Below are positions 52,114-62,242 of a stretch of 64,000 bases of DNA, piece after piece. The notes beneath the pieces are model-generated. The model ran no database searches. It saw nothing but the letters and a program-made list of their open reading frames with translations, and was not told where the DNA came from. The translations under genes were made by a program, and so were the position numbers. Every line of letters begins with the position of its first letter. Within the stretch, counting starts at the first letter, position 1. Source of the DNA: Mycetocola lacteus (GTDB lineage Bacteria > Actinomycetota > Actinomycetes > Actinomycetales > Microbacteriaceae); contig NZ_RCUY01000002.1 of NCBI RefSeq assembly GCF_003667575.1, positions 620,001 to 684,000 of the forward strand. The letters are read 5' to 3'.

Positions 52114-52884
52114 ATGAGTAACTTGTTCGGGTCAGAAGGTTGGGAAGAAGCAAGAGCAACAGTCACTTCTCTCGGAGGACTAATCGCACTCGTTTTCGCA
52201 GCAAGAACTTACGTGCTCAATAGTCGAAGTAAGCGCGAAGAACATCCACGACTCGTGTATTCTCGATGTTCTTCCATCTCAACGCTCGCGCCAGGAGAGC
52301 AATACAGATTTCCGGATGTTGACCCCTTCTATGCTGTGGTCTCAGCGAACTTCCGGCTTGCAAATGCCTGCGTGAATGAGCCCGCAGTAAACGTTGTCGT
52401 TGAAGTCTTCAATCGAAGCGACCAAGTTATTGGGCCAGCGTGGGTGCGTCTCTGTTACTCCGAAACGGACTGGCCGGCTTCACCAGGTATGACAATCCCT
52501 GTGTTGGCACCGGGTTCATCTGTTATCGTCCACCTACTCGGCCAAAACGAGGCTCCAATCGGGAATTATGTGCTGGTACCAGGGGTGACTTTTCGTGACT
52601 CAGCTGGACATTGGTGGGAGAGAAAGGGAACAAATCCAATCCGATTGTTGCGTGTTGCGCCTCGGCTCGCTGCCATACACGAGAATCAGTTTTCGTCACC
52701 AGGGTTCCGCAGCATCGAGCTCGGCAACGGTCTCGCAGAGGACTTCCTTCCGGCCTGGAAACGGTGGCTATTTGACGCATGTCTTTCAAAAGTGCCGGGA
52801 ATAGGCCCGCAACTTTGCAATGGCAAGTGGCGAAACCACGCAGAAAAACAAGCCCGAGCACGTCTGGAGCGCAAGTATCGCTAA
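52114..52884 (+). CDS. Membrane-anchored unknown protein (island)
   Basis: This 256-residue protein has one hydrophobic segment near the N-terminus (SLGGLIALVFAARTYVL, residues 19-35), so most of it would lie in the cytoplasm or outside the membrane. The main domain appears rich in beta strands (NVVVEVFNRSDQVIGPAWVRL, VIVHLLGQNE), like an immunoglobulin-type sandwich. The last 40 residues are basic. The DNA is AT-rich like the rest of the island. It precedes the Abi_C-type gene by about 180 bases on the same strand. Confidence 0.65.
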   Translation: MSNLFGSEGWEEARATVTSLGGLIALVFAARTYVLNSRSKREEHPRLVYSRCSSISTLAPGEQYRFPDVDPFYAVVSANFRLANACVNEPAVNVVVEVFNRSDQVIGPAWVRLCYSETDWPASPGMTIPVLAPGSSVIVHLLGQNEAPIGNYVLVPGVTFRDSAGHWWERKGTNPIRLLRVAPRLAAIHENQFSSPGFRSIELGNGLAEDFLPAWKRWLFDACLSKVPGIGPQLCNGKWRNHAEKQARARLERKYR

Positions 52885-53066
52885 GAAACAATAAGCTGCG
52901 TGAACCAATGTAACGTCTAGCTCGGGCTTGAAGTAATTCCAGATTATCTCGGCACTAATCACACAAGCACTCGTCAGGTGGAGTGCGAGCACAGAGGACG
53001 ATAAGAAGCCTAAACATCAGGCATGTCCTATCATCTGGCATATTCAACGTATGTAATGTTTATCGT

Positions 53067-53915
53067 ATGCAGTGGCGCTCCAGAAGATTCGACAAGACTG
53101 AGCTCGATGCTCTACACCCAGGCGTACCAACGTGGATGCGCCGACCTCTGATCCGGTGGGCTACCGCCGTTATGGAATTGCGGAGGACGAAGAACGGTTC
53201 GATCAGTCGCGGAGAATTTGCGGATCCAGAGTTGGTCCAGAAGTTTGAGACCCTGACAAGACGATCAATCTCCCTACTGTCAGCCTTCAGAAGTTCAGGC
53301 GTACACGGTCTCTACGAGGAGATGGGTGATGAAGAGTTCCTTGACTTCATCGATTTTCTCTTATTCCACATGGCACAGTTTGGCCGACAAGGCACCGGCG
53401 TGATTAAAAGACTAGAAGACTTACTCCATGACGCAGGTTCAGAGTGGACAGTCGGGCACCGCAATAATCACATTTCTCTGGAAAAGCGTGTTGCCGAGGG
53501 CGTATCGATAGGAATTAGTGAGGTAATCGCCCATTCTGGCAATGCCGGTGAGCTGTTGGCCGAAGCCTGGAACGCAGCGTTCGGCCGTTCACCTGATGCC
53601 GAAGAAGCATACGAGAAAGCGATCAAAGCCGTGGAGGCGGCAGGCGCGAGTATCGTAACCCCAAACAATAAGAGGGCTACGCTCGGAACGATGGTTCGAG
53701 ACATGAAAGCGCAGAAAGATTGGGGTCTTGATCTCAGTGCTCCGCACGCGGATGTGCCAGTAAAGATGGCGGAGGCCCTATGGATCGGCCAGGAAAGCCG
53801 TCACGGAGGTAACGGTTACAGGAAACCGACGCAAGCAGAAGCGGAAGCCGCCGTAATGCTCGCCATACCCCTCGTACAATGGTTCTCTTCGAGCGCAATT
53901 TCCCGTCGAGCTTAA
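53067..53915 (+). CDS. Abortive-infection C-terminal (Abi_C) HEPN-like protein
   Basis: This 282-residue protein matches the Abi_C pattern in its last 120 residues: AFGRSPDAEEAYEKAIKAVEAA, PNNKRATLGTMVRDM, EALWIGQESRHGG and EAEAAVMLAIPLVQWF. The RHGG motif (residues 245-248) corresponds to the conserved Arg/His motif of this HEPN group, several of which are toxins or ribonucleases that block phage growth. The N-terminal half is helical and unassigned. The ATG at 53067 is the first that fits the conserved start; a longer frame begins at 52983. No antitoxin partner is evident. Confidence 0.75.
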   Translation: MQWRSRRFDKTELDALHPGVPTWMRRPLIRWATAVMELRRTKNGSISRGEFADPELVQKFETLTRRSISLLSAFRSSGVHGLYEEMGDEEFLDFIDFLLFHMAQFGRQGTGVIKRLEDLLHDAGSEWTVGHRNNHISLEKRVAEGVSIGISEVIAHSGNAGELLAEAWNAAFGRSPDAEEAYEKAIKAVEAAGASIVTPNNKRATLGTMVRDMKAQKDWGLDLSAPHADVPVKMAEALWIGQESRHGGNGYRKPTQAEAEAAVMLAIPLVQWFSSSAISRRA

Positions 53916-54156
53916 GTACCTCGACTGCAATTGTGGGCAGGCTCGTGGCATTGGATGCTCCGCCAACTCCATTCTGAGAATACGCACTTCGTAACTGGTA
54001 TACCGAAAACGTAGATGCAAAGTTTCAGGTGGAATTTAACGGACTAATGGATTTTCGGGGCGCGATTGTGTTGTGAGTCGATTGTTCGGGGCGTGAGGGG
54101 CTCCACCCGGGGCCGGAGCACGTTTTACTCCACCGCCCTGACATGCTATACATCGG

Positions 54157-55500
54157 CTACGCGGGCAGCGGGTCCCGATCAGGCTCGGCGGCGGGCACAA
54201 CCTCCGCCGGGCGGCGCAGCAGCTCCAGCAGGATGATCACCACCAGGCCACCCACGAGGGTCCAGATCACCAGGCCCACGGTAAGCGGACGCCCCCAGAT
54301 CAGGATCGCCGCGGCCCCCAGGGCCAACACGATTCGAATTTTCGGCGCGAGCAGGCTCAGGCGACGGCCAAACCGGCCGGTGCCGATGCCGTGCTGATCC
54401 CCGAATGATCGGGCCCGGGCAAACAGCGCGGTGCTGGCACCGCGCAGGGTCCGGGGCGTGCGCCAGGGACCGGTCCACCAGGCGATGACCCCCACCAGCA
54501 GGGCGATGATCGCGACGGTGATCGACAGATCCCGGGTAAAACCGGTCCCGGTTTCCAGGATCAGCTGAGCCACCGGCACCGACCCCATGCTGGCACCGAG
54601 GCTCGGAGCCAGCACGCTCACGCCGATGTTCAGGGCCAGCACCACCAGCAGCAGCACCCCGGCCAGGAGTCCCGCACCCCACAGCACCGCGGTACGGCGT
54701 CTGGGTGCCAGCAGGACGCCCCCGAGAAGCGCGAGCAGCCCCAGGGGAGCCAGCCACGCGCCCGCGGCCTGGAGGAGGGCGTAGCCGGGACGCAGGCGGG
54801 CCAGCTCGTCGGCCTGCACCAGAACCAGCGTGCGATCCACCGTGGGGATCACCGCGGCAATGCCCACCCCCTCGGCCAGCAGCCGTGATTTGACGGCGTC
54901 GACAATCGGTCCGAGTTGCACACCGAGGCTCCCATCGCGGCTCAGGGCAAGGAGGGAGTTTTGTGTGCCCGAGAGCGCCGCCACCACCTCGCGATGGGTG
55001 TGGGTGAGCAGGCCCGTGGTGAGCTGGGTGAAGGCGGGGGAGGCGATCACCTCGTCCACCGTGCGTTCGATCAGGCCGTTCATCCCGGCCACCGCGACAC
55101 CCTGCAGCGCGTTCAGCGCGGTGCGGGCGCGCTCGGGAACGCCCAGTTCGTCGAGCCCGTCAAAGGCGCTGGCCGTGAGCGCGGGCAGATTCACGGCGGC
55201 GATGATCGCCTGACTGACCTCGCTCGCGATCAGTGATCGCACCTCGGGTTCGGCCAGCAGCGGCTCGAAGGTGTCCACAAACACCTCGGTCCGGGCCGTC
55301 TGGGTGGCCGCCCAGTTTGCCACAATCGCGACCGGGGCAAGCAGCGCCCCGAGCGCCAGCAGCACACCGGCCCCGATCCAGCGCAGGCGTTGCCCGGCGG
55401 ATCGAGATCCCCGCAGGCGCGCGTTTTCGGCCTCCAGCCCGGCCAGGCGGGCGTGCAGGGTCGCGTTCTCCGCGGATTCTGGTGTTGCGTTCTCGCTCAT
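54157..55500 (-). CDS. Large integral membrane protein of unknown function
   Basis: This 447-residue protein has a short coiled-coil-like N-terminus (LHARLAGLEAENARLRG), one membrane helix at about residues 38-60, a long extracytoplasmic helical domain (residues 70-225) and four or more helices in the C-terminal half. It resembles actinobacterial envelope proteins without known function. The ATG at 55500 is preferred over the upstream in-frame start. It marks the return to normal high GC after the island. Confidence 0.78.
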   Translation of the reverse strand: MSENATPESAENATLHARLAGLEAENARLRGSRSAGQRLRWIGAGVLLALGALLAPVAIVANWAATQTARTEVFVDTFEPLLAEPEVRSLIASEVSQAIIAAVNLPALTASAFDGLDELGVPERARTALNALQGVAVAGMNGLIERTVDEVIASPAFTQLTTGLLTHTHREVVAALSGTQNSLLALSRDGSLGVQLGPIVDAVKSRLLAEGVGIAAVIPTVDRTLVLVQADELARLRPGYALLQAAGAWLAPLGLLALLGGVLLAPRRRTAVLWGAGLLAGVLLLVVLALNIGVSVLAPSLGASMGSVPVAQLILETGTGFTRDLSITVAIIALLVGVIAWWTGPWRTPRTLRGASTALFARARSFGDQHGIGTGRFGRRLSLLAPKIRIVLALGAAAILIWGRPLTVGLVIWTLVGGLVVIILLELLRRPAEVVPAAEPDRDPLPA

Positions 55501-55610
55501 CGGTGCAAGCGTAGCGCGGGCAGAGCGCCGCACCTATGCCCACGTTCACGCGCCACAGACCCAAACCCCACAAAGCCCGTGATGACGTGGTTCCCGCCCG
55601 AAACCACAAC

Positions 55611-55644
55611 GCCCGCGATCCGAATCGGCGTTCGGGTCGCGGGC
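55611..55644 (-). terminator. Terminator of the 157-residue protein gene
   Basis: GCCCGCGATCCGAA at 55611-55624 pairs with TTCGGGTCGCGGGC at 55631-55644, with one mismatch, 24 bases after the stop codon of the next gene on the minus strand. Confidence 0.75.
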
Positions 55645-55667
55645 GAGGGCGGATGCGTGGTTGATGC

Positions 55668-56141
55668 CTAGTGGGCGCGGGGGCGCTGGTCGCCCTCGGT
55701 GTCCTGCGCGTGGATGTCGCGCGCCTCAAAGTCGTCGGGCTTGATCGCCAGCGAGAACATCGCGATACCGATCAGACCCACGATGAAGGCGACGCCGCCG
55801 AGGATCAGGCCGAGCATCGGCTCCCGCGAGGCGTAGGCGGCGATGATCCCGGTGAATCCACCAAAGATCAGGGCGATGACCAGCAGCTCTACCGGACGCA
55901 GGATCTCGCGACGGGTGGGCTTACGCGGCGGAATCGGAGCGACCTGGGCGGCCGCATCAAACGCGTTGGCGGTCTCATCGGCCGGAGCATCGGCGTCGGG
56001 CTGGGTGCCCGAATCGGCAGCGGCATCCGTCGCGGGGTGAGACGCGGAATCCGGGCGCACGTCGGCGGCCGGCTGAGCGGCGGCATCGGGTGCCGATTCC
56101 GGGGTGGTTTCGGGCTCCTGGCCGGCTGCGGGGGAGGTCAT
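55668..56141 (-). CDS. Small membrane protein with disordered acidic N-terminus
   Basis: This 157-residue protein has about 65 residues of Ala/Asp/Pro-rich, probably disordered sequence, then two membrane helices (LRPVELLVIALIFGGFTGII and MLGLILGGVAFIVGLIGIAMF) and an acidic tail. The organisation is common in actinobacterial proteins of unknown role. It lies three bases downstream of the HdeD-like gene and is probably co-transcribed with it. Confidence 0.72.
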   Translation of the reverse strand: MTSPAAGQEPETTPESAPDAAAQPAADVRPDSASHPATDAAADSGTQPDADAPADETANAFDAAAQVAPIPPRKPTRREILRPVELLVIALIFGGFTGIIAAYASREPMLGLILGGVAFIVGLIGIAMFSLAIKPDDFEARDIHAQDTEGDQRPRAH

Positions 56142-56144
56142 GTA

Positions 56145-56819
56145 CTAGTCGCCTTTCGAGACGGAAACTGCGGGGACCACCTTGGCGGCCGGGGCCCATT
56201 TCAGGGAGAGTGCGGCGATCGCCTGGTAGGCAGCGACGATGGCCGCATACGCTCCAAACAGGCCGACGGTCATGATCGAGGCGTTCAGCACTCCCGGAGG
56301 GGTCTTGCCGTCGCCACCGAAGTTGTGAACGTAGTCCGGACGCACCAGCAGCACGGCGATCGCCAGCAGCAGGGTGAACGCACCCACGGCGATCCAGTCG
56401 CGGGCGATGCCCAGGCGTCCGCGGGCACGCAGACCGCCGACCAGCTCCAGAACACCGCTGATCAGCGCCCATCCGGCGATCAGACCGAGCAGTCCGATCA
56501 GGTGCGCGGCGGGGGCCGTCAGCAGGATGACCAGGGCGGCGACGCCGGCAACCACGCCGATCGCCCCCTGTGCGCGGGTCGCACCGCGGCCGAAACGAAC
56601 GGGCACGTTGCGGGCACCCCAGATCAGCTGGATGAGCCCCTCGATCAGCGCGTACGCGGCAAAAGCCGTGAGACCCAGCTGCGGGGAGTGATCGCTGGAG
56701 AAGGTGATAACCAGCGCCACCACGGCCGCAATCACCGCACGCGAGAGCGGCAGCAGCCAGCTCCCGGAGGGCAGCGCGGGCGGGGTATCGCCGGTGTGAA
56801 CGGCTTCGGACGTGGCCAC
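56145..56819 (-). CDS. HdeD/DUF308-like membrane protein
   Basis: This 224-residue protein has six to seven hydrophobic segments. The repeated pattern of helix pairs with AYALIEGLIQLIWGAR and GWALISGVLELVGGLRAR corresponds to DUF308 (HdeD-type) proteins, which in enterobacteria relate to acid resistance but have no defined role in actinobacteria. It is the first of a two-gene operon with the 157-residue protein. Confidence 0.82.
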   Translation of the reverse strand: MATSEAVHTGDTPPALPSGSWLLPLSRAVIAAVVALVITFSSDHSPQLGLTAFAAYALIEGLIQLIWGARNVPVRFGRGATRAQGAIGVVAGVAALVILLTAPAAHLIGLLGLIAGWALISGVLELVGGLRARGRLGIARDWIAVGAFTLLLAIAVLLVRPDYVHNFGGDGKTPPGVLNASIMTVGLFGAYAAIVAAYQAIAALSLKWAPAAKVVPAVSVSKGD

Positions 56820-56936
56820 GACTTATCCTCTTTCCCAGGATTTATACGATCCCACCCAGTCTACGCCAGCCAGCGCGCAACGCCGCCCGCGAGCACGTAC
56901 ACTTCCGCCCCTCGTCCCGGAACGCACTGCCGCCTC

Positions 56937-56998
56937 GGAACCGGGAGCGAGGTCGGCGAACCCCAGGAACAGAGCATGCCCGGGAACGACGCCCGTGG

Positions 56999-57025
<27 letters not shown>
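56937..57025 (-). repeat. 24-bp direct repeat of the dnaB 3' end
   Basis: The last eight sense codons of dnaB (57002-57025, encoding FADLAPGS) recur without mismatch at 56937-56960, 65 bases downstream. The downstream copy lacks the stop codon. Unrelated sequence lies between the copies. Confidence 0.9.
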
Positions 57026-58372
<1,347 letters not shown>

Positions 58373-58542
58373 CGATTTACTCCTTCACGCCAGGCGCGAT
58401 AACCGCCGTGTCGACCATCGTCGCGTGCTCTCAGCACACCACAGACCACCGACACCGAAGCCCTGCACCGGCCGGAGAATTCGGGCCGCGAGAGGGATCC
58501 TCGACCACGCTACGGGAGCACCCCACAGAATCACAAATGCAC

Positions 58543-58619
58543 TTGTGGATAACTCTGTGGAGAATCTGCGGGAAACTCCGTCCACAATGTGCACAACCTG
58601 TGGGGGATCCTGTGGATAA
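58543..58619. promoter_or_regulatory. Cluster of DnaA boxes upstream of dnaB
   Basis: TGTGGATAA, the complement of the TTATCCACA consensus, occurs perfectly at 58544-58552 and 58611-58619, with TGTGGAGAA at 58556-58564 and related sequences between. An AT-rich run (CTCTATATATGG) follows at about 58632. The cluster is 170-250 bases upstream of the dnaB start. Confidence 0.7.
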
Positions 58620-58719
58620 GAAAAAACTTTCGCTCTATATATGGCGATAACCAGGGCTTTTATCTCTCCACATGGGTGTGCGAAAAAGTCTCTCCACCGG
58701 TGGGTGAATGTTGTCGTCA

Positions 58720-58738
58720 TACACACCCTCCGTGTGTA
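58720..58738. promoter_or_regulatory. TACACAC/GTGTGTA inverted repeat
   Basis: Perfect 7-base arms around CCTCC lie immediately upstream of the lipase promoter. It may be an operator; no regulator gene is adjacent. Confidence 0.45.
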
Positions 58739-58745
58739 CAACTAC

Positions 58746-58775
58746 TTGACCGCGGCCGCAATACCGCTGTAGATT
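58746..58775 (+). promoter_or_regulatory. Candidate lipase promoter
   Basis: TTGACC (58746-58751) and TAGATT (58770-58775) are separated by 18 bases, a good sigma-A-type promoter about 115 bases upstream of the lipase start. Confidence 0.55.
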
Positions 58776-58890
58776 GTGCGACCTGTTCCCGAGCTTACGC
58801 GCGTTGATGCCCCGTTTGCCGGACATTCGTTTTCTTCACACGCGGATCTGTTTTACTCCTCCCACATCACACCCAACCCTCGGAGGATCG

Positions 58891-60255
58891 ATGAAGATCA
58901 CCGTTTCACCCACAACCCTCTCTGCCGGTTCACTCGCACTGCTGGTGACGGGCGCACTCCTTGTGCCCGCCGGCACCGCGCAGGCGGCTATCCCGCCCGC
59001 AATCCGTACCGAAACGCCAGTGCCAGCGCCAACGCCCGCGCCCGCGTCAACCGCCGTGCCCGTGTCAGGCGACACCGACCCTGCCGCACAGCTTCCGCCG
59101 CTCAGCGCGCAGACGCTCGCGGGGGGAGTTGATAGCTCCTTCTACGACCTGCCCGTCCCCATTCCGGCCACGCCCGGCCAGCTCGTGCGCCATCGCCCAG
59201 TCGACGCCAAGCTCATCACCAAGTACATTCCGGTGCCCGCCCAGGCCGAGCTGGTCATGTATTCCAGCACCGCGAGCGACGGCACACCCAACGTGGTTAC
59301 CGGGACCGTGTTCACCCCCTGGGAGGCATATTCGGGCACCGGAGAACGCCCCCTGGTCTCCCTCGCGCCCGGCACCCAGGGCCTCGGTCAAGACTGCACA
59401 CCCTCGCGTCAGTTTGTTGCGGGCACGGAGTATGAGGCCTTCCCCGTCACCGCGCTCCTCATTGCCGGCTACTCGGTTGTGGTCACGGACTACCAGGGTG
59501 CCGGCACCACCCTCAACAACTCCTACCTCGCCCGGGTGACGCAGGGTAACGCGGTGCTGGATGCCGCCCGAGCGGCACCGAAAACCGGACTGCCCTCGAT
59601 CACCCCCACCGCCCCGGTACTGCTCTACGGGTATTCGCAGGGGGGTGGCGCAGTGGCCTCGGCCGCCGAACTCGCCGCAAGCTATGCGCCCGAGCTGCCC
59701 ATCATCGGCGGTTTTGCCGGAGGGGTTCCGGCGGATCTCAACGCCGTTGCCAGCTCCATTCAGGACACCCCATCGAGCACCCTGCTGCTGTTTGCGCTCA
59801 CCTCGCTCGGCAACCTTGCCGGGATTAATGCCGACGACTATCTCAACGAGTCGGGCCAAGCGGCTCGCGCCTGGGCCGCCGAAAACTGCGTGATCCCCAC
59901 CACCGAGCGCTATGCAAGTACGCCCATGCGCTCGCTGACCACTACCGGGGAGTCGATCACCGCCCTGATTGATCGGGTACCCGAGTTCAAGAAGACGGTG
60001 GCCGAACAGACCATCGGTCTCGGCACACCAAACTTCCCCATCCTGGTGGGGCAGAGCCCGGCCGATGAGATCATCCAGCCCGCACAGTCGGCAAAAATGG
60101 TGGAACAGTGGTGTTCACGGGGAGCACAGGTGCAAACGATCGAGGCACCACCGGTGAACCATGTGATGGGTGCCATCACCCTCGTGCCGGCGGCACTGAA
60201 CTTCCTCTACCAGCGGGTAAACAAGATCCCGGCTGCCGGGTTCTGTGGTAATTAG
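58891..60255 (+). CDS. Secreted lipase (LIP family)
   Basis: This 454-residue protein has a Sec signal peptide (residues 1-32, cleavage after AQA), a Pro/Ala-rich linker and an alpha/beta-hydrolase domain. The nucleophile elbow is GYSQG (S249); the acid and histidine are probably in QSPADE and PPVNHVMG. It resembles the secretory lipases (LIP, PF03583-type) common in actinobacteria. CGGAGGA precedes the ATG at 58891. It acts outside the cell on lipids or esters. The gene interrupts the usual rplI-dnaB neighbourhood. Confidence 0.88.
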   Translation: MKITVSPTTLSAGSLALLVTGALLVPAGTAQAAIPPAIRTETPVPAPTPAPASTAVPVSGDTDPAAQLPPLSAQTLAGGVDSSFYDLPVPIPATPGQLVRHRPVDAKLITKYIPVPAQAELVMYSSTASDGTPNVVTGTVFTPWEAYSGTGERPLVSLAPGTQGLGQDCTPSRQFVAGTEYEAFPVTALLIAGYSVVVTDYQGAGTTLNNSYLARVTQGNAVLDAARAAPKTGLPSITPTAPVLLYGYSQGGGAVASAAELAASYAPELPIIGGFAGGVPADLNAVASSIQDTPSSTLLLFALTSLGNLAGINADDYLNESGQAARAWAAENCVIPTTERYASTPMRSLTTTGESITALIDRVPEFKKTVAEQTIGLGTPNFPILVGQSPADEIIQPAQSAKMVEQWCSRGAQVQTIEAPPVNHVMGAITLVPAALNFLYQRVNKIPAAGFCGN

Positions 60256-60261
60256 GCACAA

Positions 60262-60296
60262 AAAACGGCCCCGGATCAGTGATCCGGGGCCGTTTT
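60262..60296. terminator. Bidirectional terminator between lipase and rplI
   Basis: AAAACGGCCCCGGATC (60262-60277) pairs with its complement (60281-60296) around AGT, with A and T runs at the ends that suit both directions. Confidence 0.93.
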
Positions 60297-60323
60297 GGCG
60301 ATGCACCCCGAGGGGTGAATCAA

Positions 60324-60776
60324 CTACTTAGCGGCTACCACCTGAAGGGTGATGGTCGCGCTAACCTCGTCGTGCAGACGAACCAGGACCTTGTGGTCAC
60401 CGGTTGCCTTGATCGCGTTGGGGATCTCGACCTTACGCTTGTCGATCTCGCCAGCGCCCGCAGCCGAAACGGCGGCGGCGATGTCAGCGGTCTTCACCGA
60501 ACCGAACAGGCGGCCTTCGCGACCGGCCTTGACGGTCAGCTTGACCTTGCCCTGCTCCAGGTTTGCCTTGAGCGCCTGAGCGTCCTCGAGGTTGTGCAGT
60601 GCACGAGCGGCGCGAGCCGCCTTGATCTGCTCAACCTGCTTCTCGCCACCGCGAGTCCAGACAACAGCAAAGCCCTTGGGCACGAGGTAGTTACGGGCAA
60701 AGCCGTTCTTCACCTCGATAACGTCCCCGGGGGCACCGAGACCGGTGACCTCGTGGGTCAGAATTACCTTCGACAT
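60324..60776 (-). CDS. rplI: 50S ribosomal protein L9
   Basis: This 150-residue protein starts [33 protein letters not shown], the L9 signature, and has the long linker helix and a C-terminal rRNA-binding domain ([16 protein letters not shown]). It is the last gene of rpsF-ssb-rpsR-rplI. Confidence 0.97.
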   Translation of the reverse strand: MSKVILTHEVTGLGAPGDVIEVKNGFARNYLVPKGFAVVWTRGGEKQVEQIKAARAARALHNLEDAQALKANLEQGKVKLTVKAGREGRLFGSVKTADIAAAVSAAGAGEIDKRKVEIPNAIKATGDHKVLVRLHDEVSATITLQVVAAK

Positions 60777-60787
60777 TTGCTTACTCC

Positions 60788-61048
60788 TTAGCGGCCGGAG
60801 CCGGCGTAGGGGAGAAGAGCCATCTCACGTGCGTTCTTGACGGCACGTGCGATGAGGCGCTGCTCCTGGACGGAAACACCGGTGATGCGACGGGCGCGGA
60901 TCTTTCCACGCTCGGAGATGAACTTGCGCAGGGTTGCGACATCCTTGTAATCGATGACGCCGACGCGGATAGCCTTCGCGGGAGCGACGACCTTTGCGCC
61001 CTTACCGCGGGCAGGCTTGCGGCCAGGGCCGCCAGACTTTCCAGCCAT
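60788..61048 (-). CDS. rpsR: 30S ribosomal protein S18
   Basis: This 86-residue protein contains [26 protein letters not shown], the S18 signature, with a basic N-terminus. No cysteines are present, so it is the zinc-free form. It binds S6 on the small subunit and is encoded in the same operon as S6. Confidence 0.97.
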   Translation of the reverse strand: MAGKSGGPGRKPARGKGAKVVAPAKAIRVGVIDYKDVATLRKFISERGKIRARRITGVSVQEQRLIARAVKNAREMALLPYAGSGR

Positions 61049-61098
61049 AATGATTTCCTTAGTGTGCTACCTCGAGCCGAAGGCTCGAAGAAAATTTC

Positions 61099-61623
61099 TT
61101 AGAAGGGAGTGTCGTCCCCGAAGGTGCCGGGAGTGTTCCAGGCATCTGCTCCAGAGGACGCGTTGTTCGACGGCGCGTTGTTGTACGACGGCGCGGCACT
61201 GGCCCAGGGCTCATCCGATACGGCACCCTGCTGCGGGGAGCGAGCTCCACCGCCGGAGGACTGTGCACGGCTGACCTGAGCGGTTGCGTACCGCAGCGAC
61301 GGACCGATCTCGTCAACTTCAAGCTCGATCGCGGTGCGCTTTTCGCCTTCCTTCGTCTCATAGGAACGCTGCTTCAGGCGACCGGTCGCGATGACACGGC
61401 TTCCCTTGCTCAGCGATCCGGCGACGTGCTCGGCAAATTCGCGCCAGACCGAAGCGCGGAGGAACAGCGCTTCGCCGTCCTTCCACTCGTTCGACTGACG
61501 ATCGAAGTTACGCGGGGTCGATGCGATCGTAAAGTTGGCGACCGCCAGCCCGGACTGCGTGTAGCGCAGCTCCGGGTCCGAGGTGAGGTTTCCCACCACG
61601 GTAATGATCGTTTCGCCGGCCAT
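61099..61623 (-). CDS. ssb: Single-stranded DNA-binding protein
   Basis: This 174-residue protein has an OB-fold N-terminus ([27 protein letters not shown] ... [15 protein letters not shown]), a flexible Gly/Ser/Ala/Asn-rich linker and the acidic partner-binding tip DDTPF. It lies between rpsF and rpsR, as in most bacteria. Confidence 0.97.
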   Translation of the reverse strand: MAGETIITVVGNLTSDPELRYTQSGLAVANFTIASTPRNFDRQSNEWKDGEALFLRASVWREFAEHVAGSLSKGSRVIATGRLKQRSYETKEGEKRTAIELEVDEIGPSLRYATAQVSRAQSSGGGARSPQQGAVSDEPWASAAPSYNNAPSNNASSGADAWNTPGTFGDDTPF

Positions 61624-61628
61624 CGAAA

Positions 61629-62012
61629 CTACTCGGCCTTCGCCTCGGCCGACTGGGCCTTAGCGGCAGCACGGGCGGCCTTGGCGCTTGCGCGCTCGGC
61701 TTCCACGGCAACCTGAGCGATTGCTTCCTCGGCACGCAGCACCTTGGTGCGCATGACGGCCTCGGACAGCTTGAGCTGACGGTCCAGCTCAGTGGTCGCG
61801 GCAGCGGTAGCGGTGAAGTCGACGACAGCGTAGATGCCTTCGGCCTTCTTGTTGATCTCGTACGCCAGACGACGACGGCCCCAGATGTCAACCTTTTCGA
61901 TGGTTCCACCATCGTTGCGGATGACGTTCAGGAACTTGTCGAGGCTCGGTGCAACCGTGCGCTCGTCAATCTCCGGGTCGAGAATAACCATGAGTTCATA
62001 CTGATGCGTCAC
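61629..62012 (-). CDS. rpsF: 30S ribosomal protein S6
   Basis: This 127-residue protein shows [16 protein letters not shown] and [22 protein letters not shown], both typical of S6, and an Ala/Lys/Glu-rich tail. The GTG at 62012 is chosen because GGAGGT precedes it; the in-frame ATG upstream adds residues that do not belong to S6. It is the first gene of the operon; TGTGGACAA, a near-DnaA box, lies about 140 bases upstream. Confidence 0.95.
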   Translation of the reverse strand: MTHQYELMVILDPEIDERTVAPSLDKFLNVIRNDGGTIEKVDIWGRRRLAYEINKKAEGIYAVVDFTATAAATTELDRQLKLSEAVMRTKVLRAEEAIAQVAVEAERASAKAARAAAKAQSAEAKAE

Positions 62013-62191
62013 TAACCCACCTCCTTCGGACTCGAACGGCCACAGGATTTCTGTGACAGGAGGGTTCTGCATCGTTGCCGATCCTCGCCCCAGAAGGGGG
62101 CTTAAATGGACAACTTGCTCAGTCTACTTGATTTTGACCGCGCGTGTCGCCCCTGTGGACAACTGCACCGCTTTATATGGGCTGTGGAAAG

Positions 62192-62230
62192 CACGACACC
62201 CCGCCTCCCAAACGGGAACGGGGTGTCGTG
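62192..62230 (-). terminator. Terminator of the solute-binding protein gene
   Basis: CACGACACCCCG (62192-62203) pairs with CGGGGTGTCGTG (62219-62230), 12 bases after the stop codon. Confidence 0.9.
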
Positions 62231-62242
62231 AATGCGGATGAA

